This document shows positions 1-12,035 of a stretch of DNA of 64,000 nucleotides, piece after piece. Each line of letters opens with the position of its first letter. Positions within the stretch are counted from its first letter, which is position 1. The translations under genes were made by a program, and so were the position numbers. The notes beneath the pieces are model-generated. The model was not told the origin of the DNA. It saw only the letters and a list, made by a program, of their open reading frames with translations, and did no database searches. The stretch comes from Tetrahymena thermophila SB210 (Eukaryota; Ciliophora; Oligohymenophorea; Hymenostomatida; Tetrahymenidae), in the NCBI RefSeq assembly GCF_000189635.1, contig NW_002476536.1, forward strand, positions 62,001 to 126,000, in the 5' to 3' direction.

Positions 1-2814
1 TTGATTAACAGCTACTCAAATAGGCAAGCTACTTAAATATCTTTCAACTATGATTTAAGCCCTACTAAAACTATGTTAAAAACTTTTTTTTAAGATGAAG
101 AGAGCATTAAATCACCCACTTAGTTTAGTCCTTTAAGAATTCAAAGAAGAAGAAGTAACAAACATAAAAGAGCTTAGAGTGTTAATAATAATCATTAATC
201 ACAATAAAATATTTCATATCTTTTACAGTAAAAATCACTTTAAGAAGATTTAGGGCTCTCTTCTTAAGGAGAAATATAGCTTGTTTCTTTGTAATAAAAT
301 AAATAAGCAGAAGATAAACAAGAAATAAATATGAATTTATTCTCAAAGATAGATGAATAAAAAACTGATATACCTTTCTAAACTTTTAGGACCACTCATT
401 AACTTTAAATCAATACAACATAGGAAGGTGAGAGCATTAAATCACCTTGCTACTAAGATGGCAATGAAGGTATAGAATCTTTTAAGAATATTTAAATTGG
501 TTAAAGGGAGAAGATGCAAAATTTTTAAAAATACTATCATGAATTTTACTAAAATTAAGAAAGTTCATTAAATAATCTAAACTTATTTCAAAACAACAAT
601 ATTATGCTCTAAGAATACAATAATTATTCAGTTTAAAAGTAAAAAACTTTATTCTATAATAACCTTAATTAAATTTATGATGAAGAGTCAGAATCTTAAG
701 AATCAAGTCTAAAGGATATTAGAATAAATAGAATCAATTTGAGCAGTACTGATTCTCGTAGCTAAGAGAATTAAAAGAAAGAGTAAATGAATGAAATTGC
801 AAGTGTAAACTCAAGTAAATTCAGTTTATTTGAGCTCATGAAAAGGTCTATGGTTAAAAGAATATAATCGAAAGTATATACGAGAGGCTAAAAGCTTATG
901 ATTATTACAGGGATTCTTGCCTTTGTGACTTTAACTATAGCTACAATTTTAATGTACTAAGAGAACATTAATAGCTTAGACTAATATGTTTCATCTTTTT
1001 TGAATATAGATAATGCAATCTACTGTTTTGTTGATGTTATGAATATTTTAGCTTTAAAGAATTATTCAAAATTACTTTCTTCTAAAAAAAATCCTTACAT
1101 TATTGATAACTTAACAATATAAAAACTTGAAAAGAAAAATGTAAAAACAATAGAGTTTCCTTTGGTTCTTAATAATTATAAACAAAATTTATAATAACTT
1201 GTTTTACATAATGACAATGAAGAATCAATTAATGAACTATAGAATAACCTTTTTTTAGTTTAAAAATTCACTGTTGGCTTTTCTGACTAGGATGACTAAT
1301 TGAATTAAATAAGCACAAATGTTACTCAGAGTTTGTAATATACTTTGATGGAATACTACTATTCTATTTATAGGTATACAATAAAACTTGAAGAAGCTTA
1401 AGAAAACTTTATCTGGACTAACCTTATTGAATTAAAAAAAAGAACAAGGAACTTGCAGTCAATTTTTTACCAATAAGTCAACAAACAATTTAATAAAATG
1501 AATAATGAATAAACAATGATTATTATATTAATCGTCATAATTAGCATTTTTATGGTAATGGCAATAATTCCTTTAAGCATTATAATATAAATGCAAAAAG
1601 AAAAAATTATGAAACTCTTAGGTTCATTCCAACCTTAGATACTTGAATTTCAAATAAAACTTATTGAATTGGCTATTTTTAAAATAGATAATATCCATTT
1701 AGTCAATAAAGTTAATAAGAGTTTCTCAATGAGCAACAAATCTTCTAAAAAAAACAGTAAACAAATAAAACTCTTAATGGAAATGGCTCTAGAAGGGAGA
1801 GTAGACACTTAGACTAATCAAACTAGTAAGTTCAATTAAGAAGTCAATGAATAAATACCAAAATACATTAAAAGACAGTAAAACAAAAGAAAAAGATCTA
1901 TCGCATCTTTTAGTAGTTTACCAAAACTTAGCTTCAAAATCCTTTTAATGAGTGTTGTTGCAATAATACTTTTATTGGCTTAGCCATTTTTAAACATAAT
2001 TTAATTTAATCCTTTTCAAGAAGAGTCAAAAGCTACCTTAGAAGATAGAATTACTTTAATTAGCATTTATTCTTGTTTAATTGAAAATTAAACTCCTCAT
2101 TACGAGACCTTATACATGACAATTCTTCAGAAATATCTTCCTACCGAGACTTATTATTACTATTATATTCAGAACATAACTGATTAGAATTATTAATCTA
2201 TTTTAGCAATATCCAACTTGACTTAAAGTCTGCATATTCCTAGATATAATGAGCAGAGATTTGAAGAATTTTACAAAACAATTCTTAATGGAGACATATG
2301 CTCTGTTAAAGAATCATATCCACAATATTTTAACTCAAATGTAACTCATGTTGATTGTAACAGATTATTTGGTGGAATGCTTAACAGAGGATTGCTTCTT
2401 TCAATTAAAAAGGCTTTTGATACATTTTAAGAACTATACGAAATGTATTCAATAACAGATTTAGATATACTGCTAAACAAATGGATTTAATTCCAGCAAT
2501 AGTACTCTTACATAGATTTTTTTTAGTTTGTAAAAGTGATCACAGAGACAGTTAATGGCATCAAGTAATACTAAAATGAGTAATTAGTTCAATATAAAGA
2601 CAATTTTGAATCTAATTTATTCTTACTACTTATCATTTAACTCATAATTATAACTCTCATATTCCTGATAGGATGGAATTATTTATTTTATAAATTTGAT
2701 ACCTAACTCAGCTTAGCAAATAAAATGTTTACACTATTTCATATTAGCTTGCTATATGAAAATAACTTTATCTAGTCTTATTTCAAATAAGTCAAAATTA
2801 GTAAAAAAAGTTGA
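1..2814 (+). CDS. TmcB/TmcC-like multi-pass membrane protein, copy 1, C-terminal part (5' end outside window)
   Basis: Frame 1 is open from the first base to the TGA at 2812-2814 when TAA/TAG are read as Gln, giving 937 residues. By comparison with the complete copies, all of this is the last exon. It starts inside the Gln/Asn-rich hydrophilic linker, in which a short motif ESIKSP occurs twice. The hallmark NEIASVNSSK then leads into a membrane segment (about nt 895-960). A second segment follows near nt 1500-1590, next to EKIMKLLGSFQPQILEFQ. A third lies near nt 1930-2005 after KRSIASFSSLPK, and a fourth near nt 2610-2690. The protein ends LLYENNFIQSYFKQ plus a few residues. The regions between segments 1-2 and 3-4 are long and probably lie on one face of the membrane. 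It is the most diverged of the copies. The family call rests on the PAS/TPR part seen in its paralogues; the function is unknown. Confidence 0.88.
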
Positions 2815-4037
2815 CTTGTTTTTTTATTATTTGTACAAAAATTAGTTTTTAAACATTTTCCTAAAAATTTTGTGTTCAAAGATATTAAATAATTACTTAA
2901 TTAAAACTCTATTTCGCTACTTAATTAACAAAAAATAAAAATTTTTTTTTGAAATAAACAAATTAATTAACATAATTTTTAAAATTTAAAGATTTTTTTG
3001 AAAATACATACCAATAAGTTAATTTTAGTTATGAAATAAAAATGCTATTTAAAATTTTAAACGATATTTATAAATATATAGTAAATGAATTAAAAAAGAT
3101 ACTAAAAAATAATTTTCTGTCTGCTTAATCTAAATAAAAATATATGTTACTTTTTAGATTTATTTTAGCCTTTGTAACATTTGTTAACAGAAAATTGTTA
3201 TTGTAATTTTCTTTTAATATATTTTGGTTTTAAAAATGGCTATTTAATCTTACTTTGTTTTCAATTTAATTTATAAAAAATTTCTATTATATTTTTCTTT
3301 AAAAATTCATTTTTTAAGGAGTTGTATCTTAGAAATTATAATTTATTAATTTTAAAAATTGATAAGCATATCAAAATTTTTCTAAAAACCTATCTAATGC
3401 AAAATAATTAAATGTAATTAAGTAAACGCATTTTTGGAAAACTAAATAATTGTTATAATATATTCAATTTATAAATAGGTAAATAGATAGATAGATAAAG
3501 ATTTAAACATAAATCCTCAAATAAAAATATGCATTAAATTTAATGAAAATAACTAATATTATTTTAAAATTAACAAAAAATAAAAAGTGTATTTAAAACA
3601 AATATGATATTTTTTTGATTCAAGCGCATAATTAATTCGAAATTCGCTGAACAGTTTATGAAAATTAAAATTATTTGCTAAATAAACGCAAAGGCTTATT
3701 TTCTTAGTTAAGGAATTTTTCATAATAATATCTAAATTTTTTGAAATTGTTATAATTTACTAATTTAAATTTTTTGTTTTAAGAAAATACAAACAAATAA
3801 TAAGATAATTGATGTATTTATTAATTAATTAATTAATTTGTTAGCTTATTATTTGTTAAACATTAAAGAAAATTTAAATTCGTTTACAATTTTAAATTAA
3901 TTATTTGCTTGAGGAGCGAATTTATTATGATTTGTCAATTTAAATAGACTTAACTTTTTTTAAATAGTGAGTAAGTGTATTTTTTGATAAAAAATTTGAT
4001 AATAAATAAAACTAAAGGCAACATTGAAAGGCTTGAA
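2815..4037. other. Intergenic region between membrane-protein copies 1 and 2
   Basis: About 1.2 kb of very AT-rich DNA with no open frame worth calling in the ciliate code. It holds a short GATA tetranucleotide run (near 3483-3497) and a (TTAA)n run near 3815-3838. It also has a weak inverted pair around 3110-3205 (ATTTTCTGT on the left, ACAGAAAAT on the right) that could be a decayed small transposon but is too short to claim. The promoter of copy 2 and the 3' end signals of copy 1 must lie here, but no motif is recognisable. Confidence 0.6.
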
Positions 4038-7000
4038 ATGAAATAATTGATCTAAAAAAAGTTAAAAGATAAAAATGATAAACATCAAAGCTGCTACCAA
4101 AGATTTTAATTCAAAGCTTTTTATTATAATGAAATGATTAAAATGATTCGCCCTTTAGCTCTCAATAAAAATATATCAGTAGCATTATTAGTAATTTGCT
4201 GGCTAACAGTACTATCGTTTCTTTATAAAAATGAGGACTATTATGATAATTTATAAGAAAACATCTATAAAAATGAAAATTAAAGAATGCATTAAATTTT
4301 TAATTTCATACAATACCTGTAAGTGCTACCTTTTGTCATAGATTACTTAAAATAATAAAACTGCTACCTAACTTATCTTGTTCTTTTCTCCTTTATATTA
4401 AATTGTCTGTATGCTAACTCTATAATATTTATATTTATTTTTAGATAAGTTAAAATTAAGAAATATTTGTAAAAATATTGCTAAATTCACTCGACGATAT
4501 ATAATAAATGGCCTTATTACTCATTTATTAGCTTGTCACTTAATTTGGTTTCTCAAGACAGCCAAAAATACTAGACATACATCATAATTATTTCTTATTT
4601 AAATATCTTTCTTACTCTCGCTACAGGTAAATTTTTGAATTTTTAGTTACATGATTTGATTAGAAAAATTTGATTTGAGTATCTTAAATTTTGTGGTAAT
4701 AGCTATTTATAGAAAAATAAAAAATTGACAAATTATTTAAAAAAATTAGTTAGAATTAAAAAATATAAATTATTTCAATTAAATTATCTAATTTATAGTT
4801 AGTATATTATTATTTTGATTAATTAAAACAGGTTACTTCTTGGAAATCCACGATTTTAGTTTTTCTTTTTAAGAAACATCGAACTATCTAGCAAAGTAAT
4901 ATGGTTTTTCTGGTTTAATTTTTATGACTCTAAGAACAATTCTGATTTGCATAAATTAATACTATAACCACAAGATACTGGCAATATATTCTTCGTTTTA
5001 CTTTCTTCTAGAGACCATTAACTTGATTTTTAACTAGCATTATTTATCACTTGATATTAATTAGATCTACTTTTGTTTAACTATTTCTTCATTCTAAATT
5101 TCAATATGTTATTTGGTTGTGATCTTTATCTTTAATAGCTCTGATATAATACTCATTTGCATACTCACTGTTCCTTTATCAATTAAACTCATAAATAAGT
5201 TGAAAATATTCAGAAATTAATACTTGATTGATTAATTTTCAAATAATAAAGACTTTTAATCATGCAATCAATAAAGTTTCTTGAATATTATAAGACAGGT
5301 ACATTAGCATGCATAAATCAATGATCAAGATTACTCTTATTACAAGTATGGAATTACATATGAAAATATTGTATAAGCGCACTAGTCTCAGCATGCTATT
5401 AACAGTGAATTTTGTTTCTGCCAAAAATACAGAAAATGTGTAAGACTGTAGTTTATTTTAACTAACCAAATCATTTAGAATTAATTATTGATATTACTGT
5501 ATAATATTTAGATTTATTAATTAAAAGATACACAATAAATCTTATTTAATGTAAATAAGTTAATCAGAATTTACTATTTTCTATTAGATCAATGTTACAG
5601 TTTTATATAATTAAATCATCTCTTAAAATATTCAAAACCTTTTTATCAAAAATTCTAAAATATTTATAATTATTGTTTTTTATAAAAGGGAAAAAATGAA
5701 GGCTTACAAATAGACTAATTGTCTGAATAAAACTTTAGAAGGGAATTTATAGAAAAAATAGTTTTATTTTCAATAGAAAAATGCATTTAGAATTGTTAAA
5801 AAAACGATGAACAAGAAAAATTAAGCATTCTAAAATTGGTATAGCTCAACTACCTATTTGAAATTACAAAAGATCCTGTTTAAGTCCTGATAAATCTATA
5901 AAAAATATCTTAATTTTTTATCAAAACTAGTAAAATGAAGGTGGTTTAAATATTTTATTTTTATTAGCTCAAAGAGAGGATAATGAAATATTATGAAAGT
6001 ACTTTTTTTGATTCGAATATAGAAAATCAAAGAATAAATATGATGGACGCTATTTATTTTGGAGATAAAATTAATGTATGCAAGGAAAAGCTTAGATCTG
6101 CTTTGATTTAGAGCGGTCAATTTTACGATTTGCTTTGTGGAGATTTTATTTCGCTTAAGTCTATAGAAAATTTATCTTCGCCACTGCTCTAATTAAAGGA
6201 AGAATTGGAGTCTAGCTTTATTGAACTTTTCAAAATAAATTCAAGCGATATAGATCTCTAGTATTTAACTTGTATTTATATTTAAGTTTTAGATTTTCAA
6301 AACAGAAAAATTCCAGAATTTTAACAATTAAACAGTTTAGAATCAGCTCAAGAGTAAAAAAAATTAAAAAGATATTATTTATAATAATCCCACTTTACTG
6401 GAAAGAATTGTGTTATTTTTTGTTCGCTTTTATAAAACACCTATGTTGTCAACTTGGCTTCTAATTCTTTTTCTAAGATTTTTGGTATCCACAAGGATTT
6501 TATTGTAGGAAAGCAACTAAATTTATTGGTTCCAGCAATTATAAAAAAAAACCACGATAAAATGATTTAGAAGTTTATTGATTAAGATTCCTTAAGTTTA
6601 ATAGAAAGAGGTATTTATTTTTTAAAATTAATTTAATTCATTTATTTAGCATGTATTTGCTTTGACATTTCTTTCTTATTCTTTATCAAAGCTTACTCAA
6701 AAAAAATTTCTAAAAATCATAATTTTCAAATATTTTAATTAATATGCATTTATATTAAAAGGGTAACGTTCTTTGTTTGCCTTGGATTAACAAGGCTTTA
6801 TTTTTCCGATATCTCTTAGGATTAAAATAGAAAATTTAAGTGATGATGTTGGGGTTTGTGCACTTATACATAGAATAAACAAGTAAAAATCTTATATTCT
6901 ATTTGATGATGACGGATGTATCACTGACTTTTCTAAAAAACTATACTATGATCTATTTTAAAGTTCAGAAAAAATGTTATGTAAGCATTAACATTTTATA

Positions 7001-10000
7001 ATTAATCTGTTTAAATACAATTTTTATTTAATTTTTTACTGACAATATTTTAATTTTTTAATTAATTTAGATGATTGGCAAAATATCTTTAGAATGATCC
7101 CATTCACTTAGATTATAATATAGAGTAAGTAGCTCAATACAAAATTCTGCAGTGCTATGGTTATTAAATAGCAATTTAAAAATAAATTGTCAAACACATA
7201 AATTGAAACAACAACTTAAGCAAAGAATATTAATTTGCATTCCTACAATGATGATGTATTTTTAATACAGTTTTAGGTATGCTAAAATTAAACTAGAATT
7301 AATGTGAACGTAAATTATTTAGAAATTGAAAACTATGAAAAAGAAACAAACCAAAGCAAGAAAAATAAAATCATTGATGAATTAAATAATTAGTTAATAT
7401 AATAGGAATAGTAGGACAATTAAATTAAACAAATAAACAAAAATTTTGAAGCTTTAAATTCATATTAATATTTTTTGTCTGAAAGATAGCTGCCTTAAAA
7501 CATAGATAGCAATAACTTGTTACTTATGAAATGGCAAGAAGATTAGAAATTTCAACAAGCAAGTAGACCAAATATAAAGACTGAAATTCCCAGTACAAAT
7601 AGAATACATTTAATTTTTAATGAAAATGAAGATTTTAAAGAAGAAAATATGACTAAGTGTTTCAGTGAGCAGCAGATTCCAGTAAATTAAAATTAAAAAC
7701 AAGAATAATTTGAAAACTAAATAGATAATCTTAGTTGGATAAACAAAAATGATATACCTTCAAGCAGGAATAAAAGCACAAAGGAAATTAGAAACAAAGA
7801 GATTCCTAATATTGCTTTGTAATTAAAAAAGACTCACACAATGAGCTCAAATTATTTAGATTTTAATCAATCGCCTCTTGTTTTCTCTCAGCACACATAA
7901 TTATTGCTCCTTACAAACAACTAATAAGATTTTAATCAAATTGCAACTACTAATTCAAAGCGCAACATTGAATAATAAGGAAGCAATTAATTTGATTTTT
8001 CAATTAATAATTTTCCTTCCTCCAATTAGAACATAGCAGCTGATTAATAATATTCTAATTTTTAAAATACAAAAAACGAAGATTAACAAAAAGCAAACAA
8101 ACTTATTAATAAGTAAAACACAATTAATTTAGTTAATTCGTAAAAAACATTGTCAGACAGCGATAAATGTTTGAGTATAGAAGACAATATTTTCAACAAA
8201 AGGAAAACAAAAAGCACTAATTTTCAGGAAGAGGAGTAAGAGGAAAAAGAGTAAAAGAAAGAACAACAAAATGAAATAGCTAGTGTTAATTCAAGCAAAT
8301 ATAGTTCAGAAGATCTCATTAAAAGAAATATGATAAGACGAATTAACTAAAAGGTTTTCAATAAAAGTTTGCAACTTATGATTTTTACGGGATTTATTGC
8401 TATTATTATTTTAATTGTCGTCACTTTGATTGTTTATTTGTAAAATTTAAATAGCTTAGATAATTTTGTAGCATCATTTTTGAAAATTGATGGTGCATTA
8501 TTTTGCTTTACAGATGTAATGAAAATATAAGCTTTGTCTAATTATTAAGTTTTGTTAGGTAACACATATATTTAAGATAGTTAAGATATATAAAATTAAT
8601 AAAATATCTTGGTCAATTACGAACTTACTGCTGTTTTATAAGATTACAATTAAAATTTTGAAGATCTAGTTTTATATAACGACAGCTAAGACGAACTCAA
8701 TGATTTATAAAATAATCCTTTCTTGGTTTAAGTTTTTGCAGCAGGATTTTATGATTTTACTCACATCTAATTTAATTCTACTGTAAAATTTTCATAAAGC
8801 TTGTAATATACGATCATGCAATTCTATTATGAAATCATATTTTATGTTATTAACTATGAGGAATAATAAGAAGATTTTATATGGGGAAATATTGTTGAAT
8901 TTAAATCCAGGATGAAAAACCTTTAATCAATTGTGGAGAGTTATGCGAAGACTTAATTTAACAACATGAATGCCCAACAAATGACAGTTATCACACTAGT
9001 GAGCATTTTAAGCTTTTTGATGATATTTTCAATTATACCATTGAATATCTATATTCAAATAAAAAGGGAAAAAGTTATGAAGCTTTTTGGCACATTTTAG
9101 CCTCAGACTCTTGAATTATAAATAAGATTAATAGAACTTGCAATTTTTAAAATAGATAAAACTAAGCTGGCAAATGAAAATTATAAAAAAGCACAACCAA
9201 GTATTATTAAAAGCATTAAGTCCTCAACAAAGAAATAAAAACACATTTATCTGAAAGACTTGATGGAATAAGCTTTAGATACAAAGACTTAAAATAAAAA
9301 AAACCTAATTTCAAATAATTATTTTTAATAAGCATAATAACTACCAAAATATATTAGAAGAGAGCAAAAACCAAGAAACAGATCCATAGCATCATTCAAT
9401 AGCTTACCTAAATTTAATTTAATTGTAATTTTGTTAGGAATAGTAGCAGTTTTTTTGTTACTAATTTAGCCTGCTTTAAATATTTTGCAATTTAGTCCTT
9501 TTAAAACTGAATCAAATGCTACTCTGTAAGACAGAATAAGTCTCATAGATATTTTTACTTTACTGATTGAAAACCAAGGTTCTCATATTGAATCAATATT
9601 GTCTTTAGTTACTCTTTAAGTGCCTTCTACTACTTACTATTACACCTATGCTAATAACCTCACTGATTAAAACGAAAAAGCAATTTCACAATTATAAAAT
9701 TTAACAACAAATCTAGGAATATAACGATATAATTAAAATATGTTTGAAGACTTCTATAAAAATATTCTCAATTCAAATTTATGTTAAGTGAGACAAAACT
9801 TTCCTTAATATTTTAACTCTAATGTGACTTAAGCAACATGTGAGAGAGTATTCAATGGAATATTAAAAAGAGGATTAATTTTATCTATAAATAGAGTATT
9901 TCAAACTTTTGAAGAACTTTTAGAAATGTATGCAATATAGGACTTGGATTAACAACTTAACTTTTACATTTAATTCCAAAGTTAATATTCCTATGTAGAT

Positions 10001-10297
10001 TTTAAACTACTAATATAAGTTATATCCGAATCTGTTGATGCAATAAGACAATATTAAGACGAATCTCTATAAGAATACAAACAGCATGTCAAATTTAATT
10101 TGTTTTAGTTGTTTATCGCTTAGTTATTTATAATTATTTTAGTATTTTTCATTGGCTGGCTACGTCTTTTTTACAGCTTTGTCGATTAATTAGCAAAAAC
10201 TAAAAATATTTTCAAAGTATTTCACATTAACGTGCTGTATGAAAATGACTACATCCAATCCTACTTTAGACAAATGCAAATAAAATAAAATAAGTGA
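4038..10297 (+). CDS. TmcB/TmcC-like membrane protein with PAS domain, copy 2 (complete, 5 exons)
   Basis: Exons 4038-4626, 4832-5439, 5689-6610, 6762-6980 and 7071-10297 join to 1854 residues and end at TGA 10295-10297. All four introns have GT..AG borders and lie at the same places as in the paralogues. Exons 1-2 encode about eight membrane segments. Exon 3 encodes a helical TPR-like region (NMMDAIYFGDKIN, QSGQFYDLLCGDF). Exons 3-4 encode a PAS domain (KNCVIFCSLLQN, IFGI, VGKQLNLLVP, then GQRSLFALDQQGFIFP), which the third intron splits. Exon 5 has a Gln/Asn-rich linker, NEIASVNSSKYS, then four membrane segments. The ATG aligned with the paralogues' start (about 4076) is out of frame. The in-frame ATG at 4038 puts the conserved Glu-Met at residues 32-33, as in copy 3, so I chose it. 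The family is thought to be membrane sensors; the ligand and role are not known. Confidence 0.9.
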
Positions 10298-12035
10298 ATA
10301 AATAAATAAAATAAGTTAACATTTAAAATTCATCATTTCGAAATAAGATTAAACTAAAATATTTTTTAATTTAATCAAAATTAATAATTCAATAATTTAA
10401 AAGCCAAAAAAAATTTTTCCTATTTATTTATTTGTTTTTTAATTTATTGTTGATTATATAGTATTATTTTTATTTTATATTAAAATTTCTAATCCAAATA
10501 TTTTTTTATTTTCAAGTTGAGCTTAAAAGCTTGACTTTGATGAATTTAATAAGTTGTTTTAATTATTAAAAAATTACTTAAATAAATTGGCAAAGCTTTT
10601 ATTTTTTATTTTTCAGCAAAACTTTAAATAAAATATTAATAATTTATTTTAAAAAATATTTTTACATAAGTTTTATAAATCCATAATTATTTTTCTTAAA
10701 AATCAATAATTAAAAAATTTTTACGTCAATAAAAAATAATTTTATTAGATTAAAAAATTTAAATATATTTCCAAATCTAAAAATAAAATTTTGATAAGAT
10801 AATTATTATAAATTAATTATTTTATTTGCTAAGCTTGAAATCAGCTTAAAAAATAAATGTTTTTGTTTTAAATTTATATGATTTATCAAAAATATTTAAG
10901 ATTGTATTAAATATTGATTTATTTATTAATAACTAAATAAAGTTCTAAAATAAAATAATTTTATATTTGATTATCATTTTGTTTCTTAACATAATTTTGT
11001 TAAAAACAATTTTCTTAACAAAAATATACATGATATAACATAATTTTTACAATGTATTCATAATTAAAAAAAATTTTTGAGAATTAATCAATTGAAATAA
11101 TAAAAGATTTAAAGCTATATTACAAAAACTTTAATCGTTTAAATTCTTTATATGTAAATGCACTAAAAATATATTCTCTGTATTAAATTCTATTAATAAA
11201 TATCATCTATTGAATTAGAAAAATTATCAATTTTTCTTAATCAAAATTTTATGCAAAAAATTTTATCTATTTTGCATATTTTCATAAGTAAAATTTGACT
11301 TTATAAAATGTGTAAGTTTTTTAATTTACTTTTCTTTTTATCAATTAGGCTGCAAGTATATTTTATTAAGCTCTTCTTTCTGGAAATAGATTTTTGTTAA
11401 TTAAAGTTAATTAAAATTTGATACACTTCCTTAACAATTTGGATGCTATTATATGAGCTCTCTAAAAATTTATTTTGACCAGTTAAATTTTGTCAATTAT
11501 TTATAATATTAATAAACTAAAAATCACCTGATTTGTTTCTAATAATTAAAATATGAATATTAATTCATTGGCAGAGAAGCAGTAAGCAAATAAAAAAAAA
11601 GAAATATCAAAAATTTAAAGTTTTTCTAGAATATAAAAAAATCTAATTTATTCAAAGAATAAATTTCATAAAATTATTGTTAGAATTTTCTCCTTAAAAT
11701 ATAAAATTATTTGTTTTATATATTCAAAAAATATGAATAATTTTAATGTTGGTTGATTTTATTTATAATCAAGCTTATGTTTTTTTAATTTTTTACATTG
11801 ACTTGTTCTTTCTATCTATATCAAATCTTTAGTTGTAAGAATTTGTGAATATCATTAAAATCTTTACTTGTAAGATTTTGTAAGTAGCATTAAAATCTTT
11901 ACTTACTTGATCTAAATTATTTATAACACTTATCTCATAAATTGGCATTAATAATATTAAGAATTTAAGCTTTTGGTGGAGTTGAAATATTTATCTAAAA
12001 AATTAAATAAAGCTGTTAAAAAATAGAAAGATAAA
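10298..12035. other. Intergenic region between membrane-protein copies 2 and 3
   Basis: About 1.7 kb without a supported gene. The only clear structure is a short 35-bp tandem repeat (listed separately). The last 100 bases before the next ATG share a loosely conserved leader with other copies: TTTATCTAAAAA, then an A-rich stretch and AAGATAAAATGAA around the start codon. This probably reflects common descent and includes the promoter and 5' UTR. Confidence 0.6.
11823..11906. repeat. 35-bp tandem repeat, about 2.4 copies
   Basis: Copies begin at 11823, 11858 and 11893 (the last partial). Each starts AAATCTTTA and contains TTGTAAGAWTTTGTRAA. It lies about 130 bp upstream of membrane-protein copy 3. 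No counterpart was seen upstream of the other copies, so it is probably a local slippage product rather than a shared control site. Confidence 0.75.

Noticed and set aside
3110-3205. Possible small inverted-repeat transposon between copies 1 and 2
   Set aside because: Only about 9-10 bases match at each end in very AT-rich DNA, with no target duplication and no second copy seen.
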